DNA from: an uncultured Thalassolituus sp.
GTDB taxonomy: Bacteria; Pseudomonadota; Gammaproteobacteria; Pseudomonadales; Oceanobacteraceae
NCBI GenBank assembly: GCA_913061435.1
Contig: CAJXUK010000003.1
Coordinates: forward strand, 1-64,000
Direction of reading: 5' to 3'
DNA: 64,000 nucleotides
A program made the position numbers and the translations under genes. Below are positions 41,235 through 50,705 of this stretch, in pieces. The first letter of the stretch is position 1; every line of letters starts with the position of its first letter. The notes under the pieces were generated by a model that saw nothing but the letters and a program-made list of their open reading frames with translations, did no database searches and was not told the DNA's origin.

Positions 41235-43910
41235 TTATCGCTTTTTAGTGTGTTTGGTATAACGAGTAGCTTCACTTTCTAGTGGGTCTTCTGGCCAGTT
41301 ATGTTTTGGGTAGCGGCCGCGCATATCTTTGCGCACATCAAAATAACTGCTGGCCCAAAAATGGGGTAAATCTTGGGTGATTTGTAAGGGTCTGCGTGCC
41401 GGCGACAATAGATGAATCATCAACTTTACTTTGCCATTTAAAATGCTCGGGCTGCCTTGGTAACCCAACATTTCTTGTAGCTTGACTGCCAATACCGGTG
41501 GGTGTTGTAAGTAATCAATATGGTAAAAAGAGCCGCTGGGAACTTGCAACTTTTCTGGTATTAATTGTTTAAATTTCTCTGTTTTATCCCAACCTAAGCG
41601 GTTAGTAAGTGCTTGCTTTAGGTCAATATTTTTAAGCGCTTTTTCAGAACGAATATCGGTTAATAGCGGTATTAGCCACTGTTTTATATCAGCTAATAAT
41701 GCGTCATCTGAAAAATCGGGCCAAGCGGATGCAGTCTGCTCTGATGAAGGCTGCTTTGAGGAAAGATATTGATGGCCTAATTGCAATCTTGCTTGTAGCT
41801 GCAAACATTCCGGTGTCCAAGGTAACTTGCTATTAGTACTATGACTTATACCGTTATCCATAAAGTAGTTGTACCACGCATCCTGCCAGTCATTAGGGCT
41901 TAGATTGGTGATTTTTTTGCGCTGAATGATGATCGCACCTAACAGGTCTTGAACTTCAGCTTCGAGCTGGCCTTTGTTATTCCATTGAATGTGATTTTTT
42001 TGTTGGATATGAGTATCCAAAGCTTCAAATAATTCACTTTCAGTAATCGCCATGGCTTTTCTGATAATACTGCCACCTTGTTGATCGTCTTCAATGTCGG
42101 TGACGATTAACCAGTCAAATCTATTTAGCGCTGAACTTGGATGAAGTTTGGCACCTCGCCCCGAACTAAGTAAAAACTGATTACCTTGGTTGTTGAGGGT
42201 TTGGCTGCTGGGATTTTGACTGCTGCGTTTTTTTGCTAAACGATCTGGAAAAGCCAGTGCCAGTAACTGCGCAATGCTAAAATGCTTTTGCTCGTGCTGA
42301 ATTTGCAAAGGCGTGTTTAAAGATTGAATTTTTTTAACCCAAACATCTGCCTGACGGTGGAGGGTTTTAAAGCTATTATTTTGTGCATTGGCTTGCTGCA
42401 ATACACTGTTTAAATCATCGTTATTGCGCAACGCTTTTGGTGTGTCGGTTAATATTGCCGCTAATAGGCTGGCATCTTTTAAGGTTTGGTTGTTGGCTTG
42501 ATTTTTGATCTCGGCATTGCTGGCAGCCAGTAATAGCATGTGGGCAAAGCGTGGGGATAGACCAAGCTGGCTTGCTTGTTCGCCATGGCGAGTAATCTGC
42601 CCAGAATCATTTAAGAGCTCTAGCTTGTTTAACAGACTTTGTGCCTGATGTACGGCTCGCTTAGGTGGCGTAGTGAGCCAATCGAGATCTTCAACCTCTG
42701 CTCCCCATTGCGCCACGTTTAATACTAAGTCACTGAGTTCAATGCGGCTGATCTCGGCTGGGCTGTGTGCTTCTAGACGGTTTTGCTGTTGCTCGTTCCA
42801 TAAACGATAGGCAACTCCAGTTTCTATACGCCCGGCGCGACCTGCGCGTTGAGTCGCAGAAGCTTGGCTGGTTTTTTTGGTCATTAAAGCGTTCATTTCA
42901 CTGCGCGCATTATAGGTCAGTTGCTTTTCTAAGCCAGAATCCACCACAATACGAATGCCTTCAATGGTGAGTGAACTTTCGGCAATGTTGGTCGCCAAAA
43001 CAATTTTGCGATGATCTTTATGATAATTAACGTCTGCTGGTTGAATGGCCAGCTGTTGCTCTTTGTCACTTAACTGTCCATACAAGGGGTGAATGCTGAT
43101 CTTGTTCCCAGAAATTTCTTCTTGCAAGGCGTGCTGTAAATCTTGCTGAACCTGTAGGATGTCACGCACCCCTGGTAAAAAGGCCAAGATGCTGCCAGAT
43201 TCTTTGTTTAGTGCCGTTAAAATTGCGGTGGTCATTTGGGTATTTAAGCGCTGTTTGTTATCAAAGCCTAAATAGTGGTATTCAATCGGGAAGACACGGC
43301 CAGCACAAAACACAGTTTTTGCGCCAAGCATGTCTTCTAGGGCATCTTTGTCGAGGGTTGCCGACATGACTAAGAGTTTTAGATCGTCACGAAACAGTTG
43401 TTGGCATTGCAAGCTAAGCGCTAACCCTAAATCGGTATTGATTGAGCGCTCGTGATGTTCGTCAAAAATGATCAACCCGACATCATTGAGTTCAGGATCT
43501 TGCAATAATAAGCGGGTTAAAATCCCTTCGGTAATGACCTCGATACGGGTATGTTTACTCACTTTACTGTCTTGGCGCATGCGGTAGCCAACCGTTTGGC
43601 CAACGTCTTCGCCTAGACTTTTTGCCATAAACATAGCCGCATTGCGGGCAGCTAGGCGGCGTGGTTCAAGCATTAGGATTTTTTTGAAGCCTGTGTTTTT
43701 ATTTTGTGTATCTTTTAACCAATCAGCATCCAGTAGCGCCAGCGGAACACGGGTGGTTTTACCCGCTCCAGGTTGTGCGGATAATATGACATTATTGTCT
43801 TGGCTTAAGGCTTGATTTAATTCTGTTAAAATAGAATCAATCGGTAAACTGTTCTTCAATGTGTTTGCCTTATGGTTTATAAATAGATGATGGTTCAAAA
43901 TTGAATCCAT
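41235..43910 (-). CDS. hrpB: ATP-dependent helicase HrpB
   Basis: SAQPGAGKTTRVPLALL, DEHHERS, C-terminal RYPKHNWPEDP; start at MDSILNHHLF (43910) preferred to the 44006 extension. Confidence 0.9.
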   Translation of the reverse strand: MDSILNHHLFINHKANTLKNSLPIDSILTELNQALSQDNNVILSAQPGAGKTTRVPLALLDADWLKDTQNKNTGFKKILMLEPRRLAARNAAMFMAKSLGEDVGQTVGYRMRQDSKVSKHTRIEVITEGILTRLLLQDPELNDVGLIIFDEHHERSINTDLGLALSLQCQQLFRDDLKLLVMSATLDKDALEDMLGAKTVFCAGRVFPIEYHYLGFDNKQRLNTQMTTAILTALNKESGSILAFLPGVRDILQVQQDLQHALQEEISGNKISIHPLYGQLSDKEQQLAIQPADVNYHKDHRKIVLATNIAESSLTIEGIRIVVDSGLEKQLTYNARSEMNALMTKKTSQASATQRAGRAGRIETGVAYRLWNEQQQNRLEAHSPAEISRIELSDLVLNVAQWGAEVEDLDWLTTPPKRAVHQAQSLLNKLELLNDSGQITRHGEQASQLGLSPRFAHMLLLAASNAEIKNQANNQTLKDASLLAAILTDTPKALRNNDDLNSVLQQANAQNNSFKTLHRQADVWVKKIQSLNTPLQIQHEQKHFSIAQLLALAFPDRLAKKRSSQNPSSQTLNNQGNQFLLSSGRGAKLHPSSALNRFDWLIVTDIEDDQQGGSIIRKAMAITESELFEALDTHIQQKNHIQWNNKGQLEAEVQDLLGAIIIQRKKITNLSPNDWQDAWYNYFMDNGISHSTNSKLPWTPECLQLQARLQLGHQYLSSKQPSSEQTASAWPDFSDDALLADIKQWLIPLLTDIRSEKALKNIDLKQALTNRLGWDKTEKFKQLIPEKLQVPSGSFYHIDYLQHPPVLAVKLQEMLGYQGSPSILNGKVKLMIHLLSPARRPLQITQDLPHFWASSYFDVRKDMRGRYPKHNWPEDPLESEATRYTKHTKKR

Positions 43911-43953
43911 TTCACAGGTATTGTAGGTATTAATAGTTATTAATAGGTATTGT

Positions 43954-44133
43954 ATGTCAGATTCATCCGATGTTTTAGACTTTGCAAAAGCCGCTGAGCG
44001 CCGCAAGCATGAAAAGCGTGAAGAGAAAGTGGCGGATATGCGAGATCAATTTGATCGCGCATTTAATCCTGCTTCTAAACCCACCCCTGTAAAAGATTTT
44101 TTACGTAAGAAAAAAGCCAAGAAAAAGCGCTAA
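43954..44133 (+). CDS. Small basic/acidic hypothetical protein (59 aa), absent from the supplied ORF track
   Basis: ATG..TAA encoding MSDSSDVLDFAKAAERRKHEKREEKVADMRDQFDRAFNPASKPTPVKDFLRKKKAKKKR; divergent from hrpB; just below a 60-aa cutoff. Confidence 0.62.
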   Translation: MSDSSDVLDFAKAAERRKHEKREEKVADMRDQFDRAFNPASKPTPVKDFLRKKKAKKKR

Positions 44134-44314
44134 TCCCCATGCTTCAACGCAAATAGCTTTACATATTAAGTATTAATAAAGCTTTATTTAAATAAATATT
44201 GAGTCTAAATAAATGTTCCCATCCACAGCATGGATGCTGTGGTTGAGCCCTCAGGGACGTGTTTACGGCGTGGCAAGAACGAATTGTTCAATGCGTAGCA
44301 AGAGAAGATGTCAG

Positions 44315-45433
44315 TTAAGCTTTTCGCTGCAAAAATACCCCACATTCGATGTGGTGGGTATAAGGAAACTGATCGAAAATTGCGAAGCGTTTAATGTCGT
44401 GAGTTTCGGTCAAAACCTGCAAATTATTGTGCAAAGTTTCGGGGTTACAAGAAATATAAATAATATTGTCGTAGCCTTGTGTTTGTTTTACCGATTCGTC
44501 GTCCAAACCAGAGCGCGGTGGGTCAACCAAGGTCGTGGTGAAATCATAAGAATTTAAATCAATGCCTTCTAGGCGGCGAAATTCACGCACACCTTGCAGT
44601 GCTTGTACAAATTCTTCGCTAGAAAGGCGGGCGATAATTAAGTTATTAACCTTGTTTTTTTCAATATTAAATTGCGCTGCATTTACCGATGTTTTTGAGA
44701 TTTCTGTGGCCATTACCTTGTTGTAATGCTCAGCCAGTGCGACCGAGAAATTACCGTTGCCACAATACAATTCAACTAAATCCCCCGCTAAGGGTTTTGA
44801 TATTTCTTTGGCCCAAGCCAGCATTTTTTGGTTCATGCCGCCATTAGGTTGAGTGAATCCACCTTCAATTTGTTTGTAGTGGTATTCTTTGCCGGCAATA
44901 TTCAGTGTTTCGATCACATAGTCGCGCTCAAGAACAACCTTTTGCTTACGTGCGCGGCCAATAATAGGAAAACCAATCTGGGCTTGCAGTTTTTCAGCTG
45001 CTGCGCGCCATTCATCATTTAATTGTTTGTGATAAATCATGGTAATTAACGCATCACCACTTAATGTGGTTAAAAATTCCATTTGGAACATGCGCTGCAT
45101 TAAAATGTCGTTGCCTGGTTGGTGGATTGCCGCAAGCATCTCTTTCATTAAACGGTTAATCAGTTTGCTGGCGATCGGGAAGTCTGTGACTTCGTAAGGG
45201 TCGTGTTTATTGCCGGGTTCAAACATCGCATAAAAACAACGGCCATCTTGATGCCAAATACGGAATTCTGCTCGTAATCTAAAGTGCTCAGGTTCGCTGG
45301 CAAACACTTCTAATTTGGGTAAAGGCTGTTTTTCTCCAGATTTACCAATAGAGAAATTAGCAAAATCTTGTTCGATTTTGGCTTGTTTTTCGTCTAAAAG
45401 GGACTGATATTTATCTGGATTGGTTATGGTCAT
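44315..45433 (-). CDS. trmA: tRNA (uracil-5-)-methyltransferase
   Basis: RLRAEFRIWHQDG, DLVELYCGNGNFSVALA, LVDPPRSGLD, YISCNPETL. Confidence 0.93.
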   Translation of the reverse strand: MTITNPDKYQSLLDEKQAKIEQDFANFSIGKSGEKQPLPKLEVFASEPEHFRLRAEFRIWHQDGRCFYAMFEPGNKHDPYEVTDFPIASKLINRLMKEMLAAIHQPGNDILMQRMFQMEFLTTLSGDALITMIYHKQLNDEWRAAAEKLQAQIGFPIIGRARKQKVVLERDYVIETLNIAGKEYHYKQIEGGFTQPNGGMNQKMLAWAKEISKPLAGDLVELYCGNGNFSVALAEHYNKVMATEISKTSVNAAQFNIEKNKVNNLIIARLSSEEFVQALQGVREFRRLEGIDLNSYDFTTTLVDPPRSGLDDESVKQTQGYDNIIYISCNPETLHNNLQVLTETHDIKRFAIFDQFPYTHHIECGVFLQRKA

Positions 45434-45562
45434 GTTTAGAAGTCTTGTAAGGTCTTAATAAAAAGTTCGGCAAAAAGCTGTATATTCGGCATTATACGAG
45501 ATCGCGAGGATTAGGCATAGTCGAGTCATTGCGCAGAACAATATTCAACACGGAGACAATTA

Positions 45563-46435
45563 ATGCCACACGTTCAAGAACTCATAGACCTACTTGGCCT
45601 AGAATCAATAGGGGTTAACCGGTTTCGCGGTCACTGCCAAGACTTAGGGTTTACCAACCTGTTTGGTGGGCAAGTGTTGGGGCAAAGTTTATCGGCAGCA
45701 AGCCAGACTTTGCCAGAGGGTGAATGGACACCGCACTCACTGCATGCTTATTTTTTACGCCCAGGCAACGTAGTTGATCCTATTGAGTTTGAAGTGGATT
45801 GTGTTCGTGATGGCCGCAGCTTTGCGATGCGACAAATTACCGCTAGTCAAAAAGGTAAAGCAATTTTAACCATGATGTGTTCCTTTCAGCATCCAGAGGA
45901 AGGATTTGAGCATCAAGATAAAATGCCTGATGTAAAAGGCCCAGATGGTGTGCTGTCTCAGCTTGAATTAAGCCGAATGTTTAAGGATCATTTTCCTGAG
46001 GGTGTACGCGATATTTATACCGCCGATAAGCCCATTGAAATGCGCGACGTCAATCCAATCAATATTTTTGCACCAGAAAAGCGTGAAGCTAAAAAGTTTG
46101 TGTGGATGAAAGCCGATGCACCTTTATCTAACGACCCGATTGAGCATGCCTGTGTATTAACCTATGCCAGTGATTTTAATCTTATAGGTACATCCTTGTT
46201 GCCTCATGGTGTATCGTTTTACCAAAAGGGTATGCAGGTTGCGAGCATTGATCATGCCATATGGTTTCATCGCCCAATTAAGGTGGACGAGTGGCTTCTT
46301 TATGTTTTAGACAGTCCTAGTGCATTTGCAAATAGGGGTTTTTGTCGTGGACAATTGTACAATCAACAAGGTGATTTAATTGCTTCTGTGGCGCAAGAAG
46401 GGTTAATTAGACAAATTAAGAAGTCTGAAAAATAA
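45563..46435 (+). CDS. tesB: Acyl-CoA thioesterase II
   Basis: NRFRGHCQDLGFTNLFGGQVLGQSLSAA, HSLHAYFLRPGN, DHAIWFHRP. Confidence 0.92.
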   Translation: MPHVQELIDLLGLESIGVNRFRGHCQDLGFTNLFGGQVLGQSLSAASQTLPEGEWTPHSLHAYFLRPGNVVDPIEFEVDCVRDGRSFAMRQITASQKGKAILTMMCSFQHPEEGFEHQDKMPDVKGPDGVLSQLELSRMFKDHFPEGVRDIYTADKPIEMRDVNPINIFAPEKREAKKFVWMKADAPLSNDPIEHACVLTYASDFNLIGTSLLPHGVSFYQKGMQVASIDHAIWFHRPIKVDEWLLYVLDSPSAFANRGFCRGQLYNQQGDLIASVAQEGLIRQIKKSEK

Positions 46436-46449
46436 TAAAAAGTGGTGGG

Positions 46450-47666
46450 TTAATGTAAAAAATCGGATACTTTGATTTTCCACTTATCAGGATCGACAGA
46501 TGATTTAATAGCATCTTGGCTGGCTGCTTTGCTTAAATCAATGGTCTCGGCAGAGATATATTGGTTCAATCGAGAATGATACATTGCTTTTACAATTGGG
46601 CGAGTTTGATCTTTTTCACTCGCTTCAATAACCACCGCTAAGCGACCACTTTCCATCATTACTAGCGAACCCACTGGGTATATGCCCATGCTGCGGATAA
46701 AAGTATGTACTAACTTTTCCTCTAAGTGAGTGCCACTCCATTCTAATAATTTTTTTAATGCCACGGTCGGTTGTAAACCTTTGTGATAACAGCGATCTGC
46801 GGTAATAGCGTCGTACACATCGGTGATGGCAACCATTTTACCTTCTTGGCAAATTTGGCAACCGGTTAGGCCTTCTGGGTAGCCGCTACCATCGATGCGT
46901 TCGTGATGTTGTGCTGCAACATCAACGGTAAGAGGGTGAATGCCCGGAGTCTTTTTTAATAACTCACGGCTAAAAACAACGTGTTGCTTCATGCGGGCAA
47001 ACTCATTGTCGTCTAGCTTGCCCGGCTTATGTAAAATATTATCGGGAATCATGATTTTGCCAATGTCGTGCAAGAGTGCCCCAACCATGGCTTGATGCAT
47101 AGTATCTCGATCAATCTTCATTGCTTTGGCAAAAATCCCCATTAGAACCGACAAGTTAATGGAATGCTCCATCAAATAATTGTCTTTTTTACGGATGCGG
47201 CCAATGCAAGCCAAAGCATTGTGATTGCGAATAACAGAGTCGATCATACCATCCGCTAGATCATCGAATGCTTCGGTTTCGAGGGGTTTGCCAAATTTCA
47301 CGTCATTTAAAACTCCCGCCATTACGCTTTTAGCTTCTAAATGAAGTTTGTTGGCTTTGATCAGTTCTTCTTCAACACTGACCGAGCCGGCTTTGGCCAT
47401 AGACTGGGTACTGGCGATATTGAGTTTTTTTTGATTATGTTGATCAACTTCAGCCAAGGTGAGGCCGTCATCAACATCGATGCTCGTTGAGTATCGATAT
47501 AAACTTCTTTGATACCACGGCTTTTAAGTTGTTCGATTAGGGCTTGATTAGGAATGCGCCCTTCTTTCTTCATATTATGATGTGGAATCCAATCACAATT
47601 CAGATCGGATACGTACATTTTAGGACGTAATTTATCAATCGAAATGCGTTTAATCATAATAACCAA
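46450..47666 (-). pseudogene. HD-GYP domain protein (DUF3391 N-terminus plus HD-GYP) interrupted by an apparent 1-nt frameshift near 47482
   Basis: N-terminal ORF 47361..47666 (MIKRISIDKLRPKMYVSDL...KEVYIDTQR) and C-terminal ORF 46450..47457 (GALLHDIGKIMIPDNIL, HHERIDGSGYPEGL) are in different frames. Inserting one G gives DTQRGIDVDDGLTLAEVDQ. Confidence 0.82.
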
Positions 47667-47711
47667 TTCTCATGAGTGTCTACCTACTTGAGCATAGAGC
47701 AAATTTACAGA

Positions 47712-48575
47712 TCAATGTGCGTTAGGTTTAAGAAATAAAAGCGGATCAACACGGCTGTTATTTAAGCTGACGGTCCAATGCAAGTGAGGTCCAGTAACGC
47801 GCCCAGTTGCCCCTATAGTACCAATGATATCACCAGCCTTGACCACTTCGCCAAGTTTTCTTTCCAGTTCATCCATGTGGCAATACATGGTAATTAAGCC
47901 TTGGCCGTGATCAATAAAAATACTGTTGCCATTAAAGAAAAAGTCACCTGTTAAAATAATTTTTCCATCTGCTGGGGCAATAATATTCGAGCCTCTGGGG
48001 CCTGCTATATCAAGCCCGCTATGAGGTCGGCGAGGCTGATCATTAAAAAAACGTTTTAAACCAAATGGGCTCGAAATAGGGCCTTGTGCGGGTCTTAAAA
48101 AGCCTTGAAAACCTTGATTGTACTTGCTGTCAGAAAAAGTACTGAAAGCTTTTTTTGAAAGCCCGCTTTCTTTTTGAATACGTGCTATTTGATCAGCGGG
48201 TGGATTAGAGTGTTTGCGTTTAACCGTTAAGCGTTGTTCTTTATACACTTTATCTTCGATCGAAAAATGCTGCGTATTGCCATCAATCGTGTAACTAACT
48301 TTGCCAATTTTTTGATTAAGGGGGATACCAATCACCGCCCAATTCTTTTGTTGAGTATCGATTAGCTTCCAAACGGGCTTGTTGTTAAAACGAATCTCAC
48401 TATTAGCATTCACTTTGTCTAATGGGATAACCGCAACGCCACCCGGAACACGGCTGTCTAGCGGTAAGCTCATAGGGGTAAGTAATGTTTGCTCTGCAAA
48501 ACTAATCTGAGAGCATAGCTGCAGGCTAAATAATAAGCAGGCAATGACCGTATTATTGGCGATTTTTTCTTTCAT
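47712..48575 (-). CDS. M23-family metallopeptidase (LytM domain)
   Basis: PFGLKRFFNDQPRRPHSGLDIAGPRGSNIIAPADGKI, GATGRVTGPHLHWTVSLN. Confidence 0.9.
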   Translation of the reverse strand: MKEKIANNTVIACLLFSLQLCSQISFAEQTLLTPMSLPLDSRVPGGVAVIPLDKVNANSEIRFNNKPVWKLIDTQQKNWAVIGIPLNQKIGKVSYTIDGNTQHFSIEDKVYKEQRLTVKRKHSNPPADQIARIQKESGLSKKAFSTFSDSKYNQGFQGFLRPAQGPISSPFGLKRFFNDQPRRPHSGLDIAGPRGSNIIAPADGKIILTGDFFFNGNSIFIDHGQGLITMYCHMDELERKLGEVVKAGDIIGTIGATGRVTGPHLHWTVSLNNSRVDPLLFLKPNAH

Positions 48576-49905
48576 GTTTTACCTTATCGACTGTTAATTC
48601 GAGTTGTCCACGACCTATGCGTGCAAACACAGTATCTCCTTTTTTAATATCGTGGCTATCACGAATCACGGTATCAGATTCTGTTTGTAAAATAGCATAG
48701 CCACGCCCAAGTGTTTGCAGAGGACTAACGGCATTGAGTAATAACGCACTGTGCTGTAGGCGATCTTTTTGGCTGGTTAGTGATTGTTTAATGCCATTCA
48801 CTAAACGTTGCTGTAGGTAATTTAGCTGTGTTTCATATTTCTGCAATGTATTACTGGGGCTGTAATGTTGCAATTTTTGTTGGCTGCTGGTTAATCTTTT
48901 TTGTAGTTGATTACAGTAATTTTTTTGACTCTGCTGCATTCTTAGCTCAAGCATATCGAGAGTTTGAGCATATTGTCTTAACTTATCCCCAGGGTGTTGT
49001 AAGCCTTTTTGAACACTGCTGAGCTGCCAATGTTTATTTTGCAGCAGTTGTTGTATAGCTTTTTTAAATCGTAACTCAACTTGATTCAATTTTATCTGGT
49101 ATTGCTGTTGATCTGGACTCAGCATCTCGGCCGCAGCGGAGGGGGTTGCAGCGCGAGCATCGGCAACAAAATCGGCGATGGTAAAATCAACCTCATGGCC
49201 CACTGCACTAACAATCGGCAAGCGGCTGTGGAAAATAGTGCGGGCTAAGTTTTCGTCATTAAAACACCACAAATCTTCAATAGAACCGCCACCACGACCC
49301 GCAATAATAACCTCGGCTCTGGCGTCGGCATTGGCTTGGTGAATTGCCCAAATAATTTGTTGCGCGGCTTCAGTGCCTTGTACTTGCACCGGGTAAATAT
49401 CAACCTCAATCGCCGGAAAACGCCGTTTTAATACCGTTAAAATATCGTGAATAGCGGCCCCAGTGGGTGAGGTGATAACAGCGATGCGTTGAATGTTAGA
49501 AGGAAGTGCTTGTTTGTATTCTGTGGCAAATAGGCCTTCGGCGCCTAATTTTTGCTTGAGCTGAATAAAGGCTTGTTGTAATGCACCTTCGCCTGCGGGC
49601 TTCATTGCATCGACAATTAATTGATAGTCTCCGCGGTTTTCATAAAGACTTACCTTGCCTCGAACAATGATTTGATCGCCTTCTTTAGGTAAGAATTTTA
49701 CTTGTGATGTGCGCGAGCGAAACATAGCACAGCGAACCTGAGCGCTTTTGTCTTTTAGTGTAAAATACCAATGGCCAGAAGATGGGCGTGATAAATTTGA
49801 AATTTCGCCTTCAACTTTTACTGAAGTGAAGGTGATTTCTAATAGTTGTTTGGCTCGCTGGTTCAGTTGCGAAACGGTGAAAATATCATGTCCAGACTGT
49901 AGCAC
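48553..49905 (-). CDS. xseA: Exodeoxyribonuclease VII large subunit
   Basis: VKVEGEISNLSRPSSGHWYFTLKD, ITSPTGAAIHDILTVLKRRFP, AGRGGGSIEDLWCFNDE. Confidence 0.93.
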   Translation of the reverse strand: MLQSGHDIFTVSQLNQRAKQLLEITFTSVKVEGEISNLSRPSSGHWYFTLKDKSAQVRCAMFRSRTSQVKFLPKEGDQIIVRGKVSLYENRGDYQLIVDAMKPAGEGALQQAFIQLKQKLGAEGLFATEYKQALPSNIQRIAVITSPTGAAIHDILTVLKRRFPAIEVDIYPVQVQGTEAAQQIIWAIHQANADARAEVIIAGRGGGSIEDLWCFNDENLARTIFHSRLPIVSAVGHEVDFTIADFVADARAATPSAAAEMLSPDQQQYQIKLNQVELRFKKAIQQLLQNKHWQLSSVQKGLQHPGDKLRQYAQTLDMLELRMQQSQKNYCNQLQKRLTSSQQKLQHYSPSNTLQKYETQLNYLQQRLVNGIKQSLTSQKDRLQHSALLLNAVSPLQTLGRGYAILQTESDTVIRDSHDIKKGDTVFARIGRGQLELTVDKVKHERKNRQ

Positions 49906-50124
49906 GGGATCAATTCAACTTTTTAAAGTAATACATGCAGTGCATTGTAGTAGTGAACTGTGCCATAGGTCGACTGTTTCACATAATTATTGACGAATAC
50001 CGGTAAAAGTATTTGTTAAGTAACATGTCTTTACATTAAGACTAGACATTCAAAACCAAGGGCTATAAATTATTTGGTAATGATCTTGAAGGTCATTTTT
50101 ATAAAAAATTAAAGGATGAGCATT

Positions 50125-50595
50125 ATGAAAAAAATTATCGCTGGTGCAATTTTAGCGGCTTCTTCAACAATGGCTTTTGCCAATGGGCCTGCAGGTTGTG
50201 GTTTAGGGACTGCAGTTGTGTTTAAAGATGCGAACGAATGGCACGAACATGTTTTAGCGGCAACAACCAACGGTACTTCTGGTAACCAAACATTTGGTAT
50301 GACCTCTGGAACATTGGGTTGTGAAGCTGCCAATGGCCCATTAGCCGGTGTTCAAACGTTTATGGATAACAACATGGATCAACTAGCCATGGACGTTGCT
50401 AAAGGCCAAGGTGAAACTTTAGCAGCACTTGCAGAAATCATTGGTGTTGACGCTGCAGACCAAACAACTTTTAATACTAAGTTGCAGGCTAGTTTCGATA
50501 CCATGTTCTCTTCAGAAGCAACGTCTGAAACAGCGTATCAAGCAATGAAGAATACAATGGAAGCTGACCTTGTATTGAAAAAATACCTAGGTTAA
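50125..50595 (+). CDS. DUF3015 family secreted protein
   Basis: Signal peptide MKKIIAGAILAASSTMAFA, then NGPAGCGLGTAVVF...GNQTFGMTSGTLGC. Confidence 0.8.
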   Translation: MKKIIAGAILAASSTMAFANGPAGCGLGTAVVFKDANEWHEHVLAATTNGTSGNQTFGMTSGTLGCEAANGPLAGVQTFMDNNMDQLAMDVAKGQGETLAALAEIIGVDAADQTTFNTKLQASFDTMFSSEATSETAYQAMKNTMEADLVLKKYLG

Positions 50596-50633
50596 TTTTT
50601 AACTAGGTGTTGTCGTTATTAAGACAACTGCTT

Positions 50634-50667
50634 AAAAAAAAGGCGTGCCTAGGCATGCCTTTTTTTG
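50634..50667. terminator. Terminator between the DUF3015 and DUF4105 genes
   Basis: AAGGCGTGCC-ta-GGCATGCCTTTTTTT. Confidence 0.78.
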
Positions 50668-50705
50668 TTTTTGTTTTTAAAGACTTTTAGAAGCTGGAAG
50701 TTATA

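Noticed and set aside
43911-44006. HrpB N-terminal extension MRRSAAFAKSKTSDESD...
   Set aside because: It is antisense to the small ORF at 43954..44133; MDSILNHHLF at 43910 fits the family better
44213-44557. ORF 44213..44557 (+)
   Set aside because: Covers a dispersed repeat and the antisense trmA 3' end; no protein-like motifs
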